Source: Protula sp. h YS-2021
Taxonomy: Eukaryota; Annelida; Polychaeta; Sabellida; Serpulidae
Assembly: GCA_949752745.1 (NCBI GenBank)
Contig: OX457027.1
Span: 18,618,603 to 18,682,602, forward strand
Direction of reading: 5' to 3'
DNA length: 64,000 nucleotides
The notes beneath the pieces are model-generated. The model saw nothing but the letters and a program-made list of their open reading frames with translations. It was not told the DNA's origin and searched no databases. Both the position numbers and the translations under genes were made by a program. Below, piece after piece: positions 26,401 to 38,400 of the stretch (positions are counted from its first letter, which is position 1; each line of letters opens with the position of its first letter).

Positions 26401-29400
26401 AACGGAGATGTCAGTGGGACTAGGCTTAGGCGCGCGAGGCTGTGTGAGGATGCGAGCGTTACCGAGTTGTATGACGTCCTCCTCGTGTGGGGCTAGGACG
26501 AGTCCACAAAAATCTTGCACGAGTAGGGCTTTTACCGTACCTGCAGGGCGGCCATCGAGCCATGGGTCGTGTGTCGTTTCGCCGGCTTGTGCTTGTTGCA
26601 GTACATTGTCTGCCTCCTGTACTGACTTAAGGAGATCCTCTATATTCTGGTCTCTAAGCGTTGTGGCTGTTGCTGGGGCAGCGGACGGGAGTGTCCCAGC
26701 TTTCTCCGCGGGAATGCTGTCAGACGCTGTTGAATTCCCGTCGTCTGGCGATTTAAGCTGCTGTATAACTTTGGTCAGCGCGATAGTTTGACCCGTGGTT
26801 AATTTAAGCTTTGCGATTGAACTAGAGTCTGTTTCCGCGAGCAGCTCGAGGTCATCCAATTCCTCCTTAATAAGCTTATCGATCGTACTTTGGCGTACCT
26901 TACGTTCGAGCAAGTAGCTAGTAAACTGCTCAATGTTTGCTTCCATTTTTTTTATGTTTAATTATTTGCCAAAGCACAAAGAAAAGAGAAAGAAATTATC
27001 GCTTTCCGACAGTAAATTGTCACCATAGGCACAGTTATTGTTTTCGTCACAATATCCTTTCAACTATCCAATTTTGCTCGTTATTTGATTTCGTCACAAT
27101 AAAACTCTCAGTCAGGCTTATTATTTCGTCACAGAACCATTTTATCCCAGTATATTTTTACAACTTTATTGTGTTAAAAGCAGTCCGATTTTTGCGTTCT
27201 AATGCATTCGCCGCCAGCAAGCTAGTTGGTGTGATCTGTCACACCGGAGATGAGACGGGGTTTAAATAGACAGAGGGGGGCGTGTGAGGGGCTCGGTGCC
27301 TGCTGCTAGGGGATTACTCAGGAGTGAGCATGCAAGCAAGAACATCTGTAAAATAAACATAGAGGCCATAATTCGGCCTGCTATCGCGTTCGCCGGTAGT
27401 GTGCCCCCACTCCCGCAGACAGGGAGGCGGGAACAAAAAACATGTTTAAACACAATTAACAAATAAACACTTAATTGTCCAAAAAATAGAATATCAAAGG
27501 GCCAAGGCAGTTGCCCGTAAAACAGTCAAAAAAAGCAAACAAGAGTCCTGGCATGAATGTGTTTCTCAACTCAACACAAATAATTCTCTAAAAAAGACCT
27601 GGGACATGGTTAGAAAAATATCTGGCAAGAACACTTTTAACACAGTAAGCCATCTAGAAGTTAACAATAATATGATCACCGACCCAAAGGACATTTTAGA
27701 TACCCTAGGCGAAACATTTGAACATAACTCATCTTCCAAAAATTATAACCACGAGTTTAGACACTATAAAGAAACAGAAGAAACTAATCCTCTTAACTTC
27801 TATTCTGACAACAGCGAAGCGTATAATGAGCACTTTTCTCTTAATGAATTGAGAAAAGCCATAGATAGTTCCCATGATTCAGCAGCAGGACCAGATGACA
27901 TACATTATCAGATGCTTAGACATTTGCCAGACCATACCCTAAAGATCCTTTTAGAATTGTTAAATCATACCTGGAACTCCGACACTTTTCCAGAAATATG
28001 GAAGGAAGCCACAATAATACCAATACCAAAGCCAAACAAAGATCCACGAAATCCTCAGAATTACAGACCAATTTCCTTGACAAGTGCCCTGTGCAAAACA
28101 TTTGAGCGAATGGTAGCTGAAAGATTAAAATGGTACCTGGAAAGAAACAGTTTGCTTGCCGACATACAGAGTGGCTTTAGGAAACAAAGGAGCACTCTGG
28201 ACCATCTTGTAAGACTAGAATCTTTTGTGAAAGAAGCTTTCAATAACAAGGAACATTCAGGGTTCGCCTTGGTACAATATTCTCAGAATACTTTGAACAA
28301 GAGGAAGGTTTCCCCCAAGGATGCATCCTGTCAATTCTACTTTTCCTGATAAAAATCAACAATATAAAAGATACACTGAGACAGGGGATAGATAGCTCAC
28401 TCTTCGTGGATGATTTTGCCATGTCGTGTAGAGGCAAAAGTATGAATTTAATACAGCGTCGTCTTCAGCAGAGTATTTATTCTCTCCAAGTTTGGGCGAA
28501 TAAGAATGGTTTTAAATTCTCACAAACCAAAACGGTTTGTATACACTTTTGTAAAAAACGAAAACAGCACGACGATCCAGTTTTACACATCTCTAACGTG
28601 CAAATCCCTGTTGTCAAGGAAAACAAATTTTAGGTGTAATTTTTGATAGCCAACTTAGTTTTATCCCACATATCAAACACCTCCGAAGAAAGTGTCAGAA
28701 GGCCTTAAATTTACTGAGAGTCATCTCCTCCCACGATTGGGGAGCAGATCGTGATACTAAACTCATGTTGTATAGAGCTCTAATTAGATCGCGACTGGAC
28801 TATGGCAGTATAGTTTATGGCTCAACTAGACCATCATATCTCAAGATGCTAGAACCGATACAGAATCAAGGCTTAAGAATATGTTTAAATGCCTTTAGAA
28901 CATCCCCAGCCGACAGTTTACACGTTGAGGCAAATGAACAACCTCTCAATATACGGCGGTTAAAACTTGCCATGCAGTATTGTATAAAACTTTACGCCAA
29001 TAGAAATAACCCTACTCATCAGATTGTTTTCGGATCACATTATACGGATAGAGGTACCAATGCTATCCCTCCCTTTGGAACTAGGATAATACCACACCTG
29101 CAAGAAGCAGGTATAATCGTTGAATCTGTTGCAAATTACAAAATACCTAACCAACCCCCTTGGAAGTTAACGAAACCTGTGGCCTTGAAGACTCTTTCTG
29201 AGACCACAAAAGAACGAAGTAACCCGTGTGTATTTCAGTCAAAATTTGCAGAATTAAAGGATAATTATAATGACTACCATTTCATATATACCGATGGTTC
29301 CAAACTTGAGGACAAGGCTGCAGCAGCTATTGTCACAGAAAATAACACATTCAGAACCAGGCTCCCTGATGGGTCTTCTATTTTCTCTGCAGAAGTTAGA

Positions 29401-32400
29401 GCCCTGCAGCTAGCTATGCAAATTGTCAAGATTAGCCGCTACAAAAAATTCATATTGTGCGTGGACTCAATGTCAGTGCTTCAGTCACTAGAAAACTTAC
29501 AGGTATCCAACCCAATAATTGTGGACTTGATAGAAAAACACGACGAAGTGGTAAAAGCTGGCAAAGAGATAATATTTTGTTGGGTACCGAGCCACGTTGG
29601 AATCCCGGGCAACGAGGCAGCCGACAAAGGCGCCAAAGAAGCGTTAAACCAAGACTGCTCAGATTTCCTTATACCGTCATCAGATTTTAAGTGCCATATT
29701 TCTAGATATGTTAAAAATCTATGGCAACAATATTGGGATGAACAAACCAACAATAAGTTATACCAAATTAACCCTGTGGTAGGGCGCAAATTGCCCTCCC
29801 TAAATGGCCTTCGCGACGATATGGTAATTCACAGATTAAGAATAGGACATTCTTACACTACTCACAAACACCTCTTAAGAGGTGAACCACAACCCGAATG
29901 TATAAGTTGTCAGGAACGGTATACAGTAAAACACATCTTGATAGATTGTATAGACTTCAATCACATTCGTCCCCGTTATTATAGAGTTGATTCCATGAGA
30001 GAGCTCTTTGAGAAGGTAAATTCCAACAAGGTCCTAGAATTTTTAAAAGAGATTAATATGTATTCCTATGTGTAGACCACCATTGAGTCTATTTTTAGTA
30101 TATTTTTTAGTATATTTAAGATTTTATTTTAATCATTTTTAATCAATAAAGTATAAATTCGACAAAGTTACCAGGAATGACACAATATGACCTGCAACAG
30201 GTTGGCGGTGTCGTTAAACCAATCAAATAACTAACTAACTAACATGTAATCGGCTTAATAAGCAACACACTACAAGTCAATACTCACTCCGACGTCTCAA
30301 TAACCCTTTTTACAAACAAACCGCCTTAAAAATAACACTTTAAATAGCGCATCTGTTAACACAATAGATCATGAATACTTTAGCTATTACTAGTACTTGT
30401 TTTAAGCAACTGCTATTGGATAGTTAATTGTATGTCACGTCAGAACTCAGTTTTATAACACTGGAACTTTGGCATTTTTGATAGATTTTAGTTCTAGCCT
30501 GAGCAGTTTATAGTATTTATCAATTTACCACACGTTACACGGTTACATGCCATGACATCAATAAAATATTTCAGGTAAAAAAATTATTTCATTTAACTCC
30601 GTGTCCCCTTTTTTCGAGAGCCTAAGAGCACCCTCCACCCCTGCTATAAATGATTGCAATTCTTGAAAAATTTAGAATTTAGGAATTCTGATTGCAGTTG
30701 TTAATTACTAACGTCTTCTGGAAAAATTAAAACTGTTCCTGTTTAATGGCAACTTTATGTGAACATTCCCACGCAGTACTGTGTCTACGCCACAAAATAA
30801 ATCCAATGATATACGTAAAATTTGCAAATAAGTAAAGTCGCATATTGTACAAGTAAAGTCACATATTTTCTACCAGTAAAACTACAGTGTTTCACAGTCT
30901 TATCTATCTTGTGCCTCCGCAACTGAAGACGGACGTCGTGACCCAGTGCCCTCAAGGTCTTAGAGAGTGTTTTGGTGCGGTCCGCGCGTGCCTGAAGCAG
31001 TGTTTGAAGGCGGCCTTGTATGTCAGCTAGGCGGCGTCGTTTCGCTAGAGGCTGCCTCACAGGAGACTGCTCGATGTGAGTATTCACGATGGCGGCGTCT
31101 TGCTGCAGGCATTGTATAGCAAACCAGATAGAAGGATGGTCATGGCCCACCATTGTGCAGAATAAGTGATTCGTTTCCGCCAGGGTCCGACCTGGCGGAG
31201 ACGAATCACTTATTAACCTGCAGTTGTGGGTTCTTAAGGTAGGGCATCTCGCTTCAGCTTTCTGCTGTGGCGGCGCATGGAATTTGTAGGCGGCAGTTCG
31301 GATCGGAGATTGGTGTCCGCGTTGTGCAGCGTTTGGCTTGGTATCATGGATGTCTCTTATCGACTACTAGGCGCCCTTTTGTTAATTCCTTGCTTGACCT
31401 TTGCCAACTCACTGGTGTGTGGATCATGGCAGGTTTCTGTTGATTTCTTCACTTCTATGACCTGGACGTCAGTGGTCACCTTGCAGCTGTAGCGCGCCTG
31501 GGTGCGAGCATTCCCAGTGAATGGAAGTCGGTTTCTTGTCTTTCTTTATGTGGTGTAGTGTTGGTAACACAGCGTTTCGCCTTCTTTTTGGGTTCTTTAT
31601 TATTTCCATGTTACCACTTCGTCAGGTTTACTTCGGACACCGTTGCATTACATAAATGATATGTCCTGTATTTGCTCTAGCCAAATACGCGGTGAAATGC
31701 TTGTGTAGTTTTATAAGAACGGCGCATGGATGCAAAATGCTACTTGGTCATTTCAAATACGCTAAATGTTCAAATAAATTACCAGCTTCAGTTACGCACT
31801 ATTCTTGGTGAGGGAGGGGGGGGTACAGTATCATTTCATAGAGTAAGAAGCAAAGCTTTTTTTTCTAGAAAGGTTTAGACCGGCAAAAAAGTAAGTAAGA
31901 GAGGTTTCAGAAACTGAAAAAAAAAACATTATTTTGTCTGTACATGAAGAGCAAACCAAAATCAGGCTGAAAAATTGTTAAAGTTCTATTCGAAATGAGA
32001 AGATAATTTTAAAAATATTAAGTTTTGGCCAAGTGTTTAGTATTTCGCCTTTGAGAAATAGGTTCTCGTTATATTTTTTTTATACTTGCAAATACAGATG
32101 GTTGTAAATTTTAGTTGTTTTTTTACCCCAGCAGACTTTTGTCGGTTTGCTCTCCGTATCCGTCGCACGTTGTGTGTATGTGTGTGGAATATAGAAGGAA
32201 ATAAGTATGGTATGTGGAATATGTAATAAATTAAATAGCAATATTTTCATAGCTAGCTTTGATTATTTTAACCTTCTGAGTTAAAAAGTTCGTGCCATTT
32301 TTACCCAGCGTTTGATGTTCATTATCTGTTTTTTTTTTTTTTAATCAGTATTGCTTTCTTTATCAGTTAACTAACTGTGGGTAAAAACAAAAATAACCAG

Positions 32401-35400
32401 TTCAAGCATACACTACGAGAAACCACTCGGAATATGATAAGACAAAACGCTTAATTTCTTTGGGCGCTTTCTTGTATTTCGGTACTGGTAGGAAAGGAGT
32501 TCTGTTTACTCAGGACACACGGCTTTATGCCTCACAGGCAACGGTTGGTATACGGTGATTGTGTAATCATTCAGGATAAGTATAAAATAGGTCATCAGTT
32601 AGGGTTTCCCTAATTGTGGGGTCAATAGCATCAGTACGAAAGTCAAAAGCATTTTAAAACAGAGTCCACGACGTTTCGTCTATCGACAGTTCGTCTAGCG
32701 ACGTTTCGTCTAAATCTGCAAAGTACAACAGTGCGTCGAAATTTTAAAACTCGTTTTTTTTTTCATCAATTTTTTCATTGCAAAATTTAAAAAAAATACA
32801 AAAAGAATATAAAGACCTACAGAGACAGCTATGTCGCCAACGGGCAAATGGCGAAAAGACGATACCGGATTTTCTTCGCGGAGTAGGCTACAACATTAGG
32901 TGGAGGTCCATAAACCACGAAAATCAGGAAGGCAATGAGTAAAGGCGAGACTGACATATGGTAGAGTCATGTAGAGTCATGGTAGAATGTGACTGAGGAA
33001 TCTAGGCCCAAACCCCCCCCCCCCCCGTCAAAACTCCCCGGCGGCCTAAACCCCCCGACCCAAAATCCCCCGGTTCTCAGGTTTATTTTATATTTTGTAA
33101 TTGTGATACATCCACGTTGTTAATTACACTTCAAATGCCCATTGAAGGGACACATGGCGTTTAAAATTGGAATTTCCGAACCACTGAAGGAATTGATCAT
33201 CATTATAAAAGAAACTTCATACATCCATTGATGATAGCACTCAGTTTTTGAAATTGCAATTGCTCTTGCGATTGATGAGTGTGTATACATTAAAAAATGC
33301 AATTCATATGCCGGTTGCGAGATCAGTAGAGTTTACAAATTACAATTTCTCTTGCGGTAGATGTGACTTATATCCATTGTGATTCACTTGAATGGGTAAT
33401 TTAGTGACCCAGATTGCTGTGAAAAATCATGCTACTATCATGGAATACATCACATCTGCTAAAGGGAATCCAAAGAAATTGTACCAAGGGCATTTGCACG
33501 TAAAGCAAAAAAAAAAATCTAGTGCGAAAAGAGGCGCCAGAACAAATTATCATTACACATTTTCTTTGAGAACAGGGGGGGGGGGGGTTAGGGCCGGGGG
33601 GGGGGGGGGTTGGGCCTTTTCCCGTGACTGAGTAGTGTATTATTTATATCATGAGATGACGAACACTGTTTGAAGGTGTTGTTAATGTGTTCTGTAGCAC
33701 CAGATGTCTGTGCGTTGTAATATGGTCCAGTCATGGCAGAATATGATTGACTGGTGTATTATTTAGTTAATGTGTTTTGTAGCACTAGATATCTGTAGCA
33801 AAGTAGAAGGTAGCAAAAAAGCTTGATATGATGTTTATATTTTTTTAATCAAAAAAGCGTCTTCATATCAAGCTAAACGTTCAGATAAATTCACGAGTAG
33901 TAATAAAATTTAGACGAACTTCGTACTTTGCAGATTTAGACGAAACGTCCCTAGACGAAACATCGGGATACCGTCCGCAACCGGGTTTTTGTTTGGGTAA
34001 TTGAAAGTGTGTTCTCTTTCTGTTGGATATACCGATGATAGTCTGTATGGGCCAGTTTTACATATATTTTCTTATTCGTAATGCATGTGCATCTTTCTTT
34101 CAGTCATGACTCGGAGACAACGCAATGGACACACCCGGTGACGGGGAAAAAGAAGATAATTGCCGGAGGTGCGTCATCAAATGTTGGTTTTTTGTCTTGT
34201 AAACCCTGTGAATGCTAATGGGTTAGAATAAGAAGGTATTTTAGAGAGTGATTATTGGTGGATGTTTGCGGTAGTCTTAGTCTTTAAATACACAAGACTG
34301 TGGAGATTAAGCAAAAATACACGGTTGCTTTTGATTGACAAATTCCTTTAGAAAATTGAATAAAAATAGTGATATTAAAGAGGAAACTATGCAGGCAGCT
34401 CATTCATAAACGGCGTCAAGTTGATCGTTCATCGGTAATTTGATGTATAAATCAAAGGTAGTAGTGAAACATAACGTCTGTACCTAATACTGATATTAAT
34501 TATCTAACAGTATTGTTGTGTAATTCATAAATGTTGGTCAGAAGTCATATGAATAAGTCGTCGCGGTGTTAGATTTGACCGCTCCGTAAACAATATCAGT
34601 CACAGTATGAGGTCGCTGATGTCAGTAATTTGCCAGATGCACTGTAGCCTTGGGTATATTTTTATGTCACTAGAGCTGCCTTATGGATGGGAGATGAAAG
34701 TGAATGAAGAGGGCTCCGTATTCTATGTCGAGTAAGTGCATTTTTGTGTAGAAATGCATGTTCTTTTTTCTGGTCACCCTCTTGGCCACACATTTTGTAA
34801 AATTATTCGTCTGGCACAAAGATCGATTACCCGACTCATTTACTTGTAAAAAATCATTTACTCAATAATTCATTTACTTATAAAAATATGCCGCTACACT
34901 AGAGACCAAATTAAAGAAGTTGTTGCAGCGGGCAACCGCAAAATCTGAACTAGCAACTTATTTTTTCGTCATGCTGCGTGTTTCATTCACGCACTGGCCA
35001 CGCGCTCTTGACATCATGCTTCGTGTTTCATTCACGCACTGGCCACGTGCTCTGACATCATGCGCCGTGTCTCATTCATGCACTGGCCACGTGCTCTGAC
35101 ATGTGTCGTGTTTCATTTATGCAGTGGCCACATGCTCTGACATCATGCGTCGTGTTTTATTTCCCACAGGTAGAACCCGCGTGTCGGTCGGTCTGTCGGT
35201 CTGTCATCAAGAGCTTGTTAACACGATAACTTAAAAACTCCTGCAAGGATTTTCATGAAACTTGGTATGTAGCTTCTATGGGAACACACACAGATCAGTA
35301 TTGTGAATGGGACAGGTTCGTCCAAGGAAAATGGACCAGCTGGAAAATGAGCCAAATGCACTTTGAAATTTATCAAATTCTGGAAATTATTCAGCATCGG

Positions 35401-38400
35401 AACGAGTTTGTTAACACGATATCTCAAGAACAACTGCAAGGATTTTAATGAAACTTGGTGTGTATCTTCTGTGGGCACTAACAAGGATCGGTATTGTCAA
35501 TGGGTTAGGTTGGCCCACGGAAAATGAGCCAAATGCACTTCGAAATTCACCAAATCCTGGAAATTATTCAGCATCGGAATGAGTTTGTTAACACGATATC
35601 TCAAGAACAACTGCCGGGAATTTAATGAAACTTGGTATGTAGCTCCTATGGGAAACAAACACAGATCGGTATTGTGAATGGGCCAGGTTCGTCCAAGCAA
35701 AATGGATCAGATGGACTTAGAAAATTTCAGCTCTTGATTGACTATTGATGGCCGTGTTTAACTGATTGGGGGCCTGTGGGGAATATGTGGGCTATGCACA
35801 CTGCTCTAGTTCATTCATGCACTGGCCACCTGCTCTGACATTATGCGCCGTGTTTCATTCACGCATTGGCCACGTGCTCTGACATCATGCTTCGTGTTTC
35901 ATTCACGCACTAGTCACGTGCTCTGACATCATGCTTCGTGTTTCGTTCACGCAATGGCCACGTGCTCTGACATCATGCGTCGTATTTCATTCACACACTG
36001 GCCACGTGCTCTGACATTATGCGCCGTGTTTCATTCACGCACTAGTCACGTGCTCTGACATCATGCTCCGTGTTTCATTCACACACTGGCCACGTGCTCT
36101 GACATTATGAGCCGTGTTTCATTCACGCACTAGTCACGTGCTCTGACATGCGTCGTGTTTCATTCACGCACTAGTCACGTGCTCTGACATCATGCTTCGT
36201 GTTTCATTCACGCACTGGCCACGTGCTCTGATATTATGCGTCGTGTTTCATTCACGCACTAGTCACGTGCTCTGACATCATGCTTCGTGTTTCATTCACG
36301 CACTGGCCACGTGCTCTGACATCATGCTTCGTGTTTCATTCACACACTGGCCACGTGCTCTGACATTATGCGCCGTGTTTCATTCACGCACTAGTCACGT
36401 GCTCTGACATGCGTCGTGTTTCATTCACGCACTAGTCACGTGCTCTGACATGCGTCGTGTTTCATTCACGCACTAGTCATGTGCTCTAACATCATGCTTC
36501 GTGTTTCATTCCCGCACTGGCCACGTGCTCTGATATTATGCGTCGTGTTTCATTCATGCACTAGTCACCTGCTCTGACATTATGCGCCGTGTTTCATTCA
36601 CGCACCGGCCACGTGCTCTGACATCATGCTTCGTGTTTCATTCACGCACTGGCCACCTGCTCTGACATTATGCGCCGTGTTTTATTCACGCACCGGCCAC
36701 GTGCTCTGACATCATGCTTCGTGTTTCATTCACGCACTAGTCACGTGCTCTGACATCATTCGTCCTGTTTCATTCACGCACTAGCCACGTGAACAAGAAG
36801 ACGACGTTCACGGACCCGAGGCTTGCCTTCGCCGTGGACACGGAAGTCGCCGTGGAAGGCCGAGCGCGGCACCGCTACGAGGTCAAGCAGAGGTTCGATG
36901 CCAGCAGCAAGCCGTCGCAGATTCTGCTGGGCCGAGACCTGTCCAAGAAGTGTGCCATTGTGACGGGGGCCAGCTGTGGCTTGGGTTCGTCTGCATTCTT
37001 TCATGTAGTCACCTGAAACTAGTCAAAATTAAAAACTAGAGAAGCAGAATAGTTAGTACCCCAGAAATACAGCTACAGCTGTAAATGCAGATGTAACATC
37101 TGTTCCTCTGACTTTTCATCGAAAAACCTATATTCAACCTCCCCCCGCCCCTGCCCAAATCGTTGTGGAAAGTAAACCCGTCCCGAATCGTATGGAATTT
37201 GGTGTATTGACCACGGGGAATTTGAAAACCTGGAATATTTTTATCGACTTAGTCTTGGATTTCATCTGAATGACAGGCATTCTAAACACTTTAAAACGAG
37301 TCGTATCCAATTTCGAAAAAATAAAAATATAACGCAAGTTTTAGCAAAAGAATAGGTTTGAAAAAAAAAATGTTATTAAGACCAAAAACATGACCAGAAA
37401 GACAGACTGACATGTACAGAGCACTTTAAAGAGAGCGCCGTGTGTCTGTTTGACTGCAGGATACGAGACAGCTCGAGCCCTGGCCTTGCATGGCGCCAAC
37501 GTGGTGCTGGCGTGCAGAGACGCGGCAAGGGGACAGGCGGCCGTGGACGCCATCAGGAACGAGAGGCCACAAGCTTGTGTAAGGAAAGATAGTATCACAA
37601 TGACGGCAGTATCTTCCATGTGTCCCTTCTGACAAAAAAATTAAATAAAACAAAACAGGACTATTAAAAAAACACGCGCTCACCCTTCTGGGTAGTCTAG
37701 GCATACTGAGACTGATTTCATCCAAATTGTGGTGTGTAAAATGTGGGACCTTACTTCATTAAAAATGCAAGGAAAGGAATGGAAGATATTGCCATAGTGA
37801 TAATATTATAATAGTAGCAACAATAATAGCTATTGTTGTTTGTTTTCATCTGAAGTGACTGATGGAGGCAACTGGTTGATGAAGTTGCACCTAGAAAGAT
37901 TATACAATTTTTAAAAGAAATCCACCTGTATTTCTAGAAGCTATGCTTAGTTATAATTTTAGAATTTACACGGTTTTAACTAACGTGGATTTTAACTGTG
38001 ATAATATTGTTTTCTGCTCAGTCCTTGACATGTAATGACACACTGTAACCCGCGAAGGGTCGACCGTATAACTAACTAACCATCCCATGTACCCAAACTG
38101 GGAAGTCGGGTGCCTCCAAAAGTAGGTGACGTAAGACAAAGAAACCTTATTTTAATAATTCTCGCTAATTATAGTGTATGAAATGGCAAATCATCAAGAA
38201 AATAATTAGGCTTGTGAAGGTTTTAATGCGTACAGTTATAAGCGTATGCGATGCCTCTTGTTGTATGTACACTACAGTTACGGGTCACAAGTAATGACGT
38301 CATCCAAAAAAGGGATCGTTTTTGTCATGAAATGTTTCTGAAGATGAGAGAAACTTGTATAGATGCAAACCTGTTGGGTTCCTAGGTGTCGTTAGGATTA

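Larger units (their letters stand above)
22694..27480 (-). mobile_element. Complete Ngaro-type tyrosine-recombinase retrotransposon
   Basis: 4787 bp on the minus strand with the split direct repeat layout A1-ORFs-B1-A2-B2 that defines Ngaro elements: A1 27171-27480, gag-like ORF, RT/RNase H ORF, tyrosine recombinase ORF, B1 23189-23321, A2 22878-23187, B2 22694-22826. A1 and A2 are 310 bp each, B1 and B2 133 bp each; all pairs appear identical by eye. There is no target duplication, as expected when integration uses a recombinase rather than an integrase. All three ORFs are open with catalytic motifs, so the copy may be young and potentially active. It sits inside an older LINE. Confidence 0.93.
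21706..30256 (+). mobile_element. I/Nimb-type LINE interrupted by a Ngaro element
   Basis: The LINE runs 21718-22693 and 27481-30244, with 22694-27480 being a nested Ngaro element. TGTAATCGGCTT occurs at 21706-21717 and 30245-30256, a 12-bp target duplication enclosing everything. Domain order is AP endonuclease, reverse transcriptase, RNase H and a Cys/His tail, then a 3' UTR and AACTAACTAAC tail. No ORF1 precedes the endonuclease, so it is probably 5'-truncated. RNase H after the RT places it in the I/Nimb/R1-like group of non-LTR elements. It carries deletions in both the endonuclease and RT and is inactive. Confidence 0.88.
5240..34103 (+). other. WWOX: WWOX intron 1 (28.9 kb, transposon-rich)
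   Basis: Donor GTATGA at 5240 and acceptor CTTTCTTTCAG ending at 34103. The intron contains a CR1/L2-like LINE, a CACTA-like transposase remnant, several I/Nimb-type LINE copies, a complete Ngaro element, a MULE fragment and a TIR element. No alternative WWOX-like exon was seen inside it. Human WWOX is also known for giant introns and a common fragile site, but fragility here cannot be read from sequence. Confidence 0.9.

Noticed and set aside
31277..31492. 71-codon ORF with a signal-peptide-like stretch
   Set aside because: No homology motif, no splice or promoter context and no second exon.
34969..36784. CRISPR-like regular repeats
   Set aside because: Units adjoin without unique spacers and the context is a eukaryotic intron, so this is a minisatellite.
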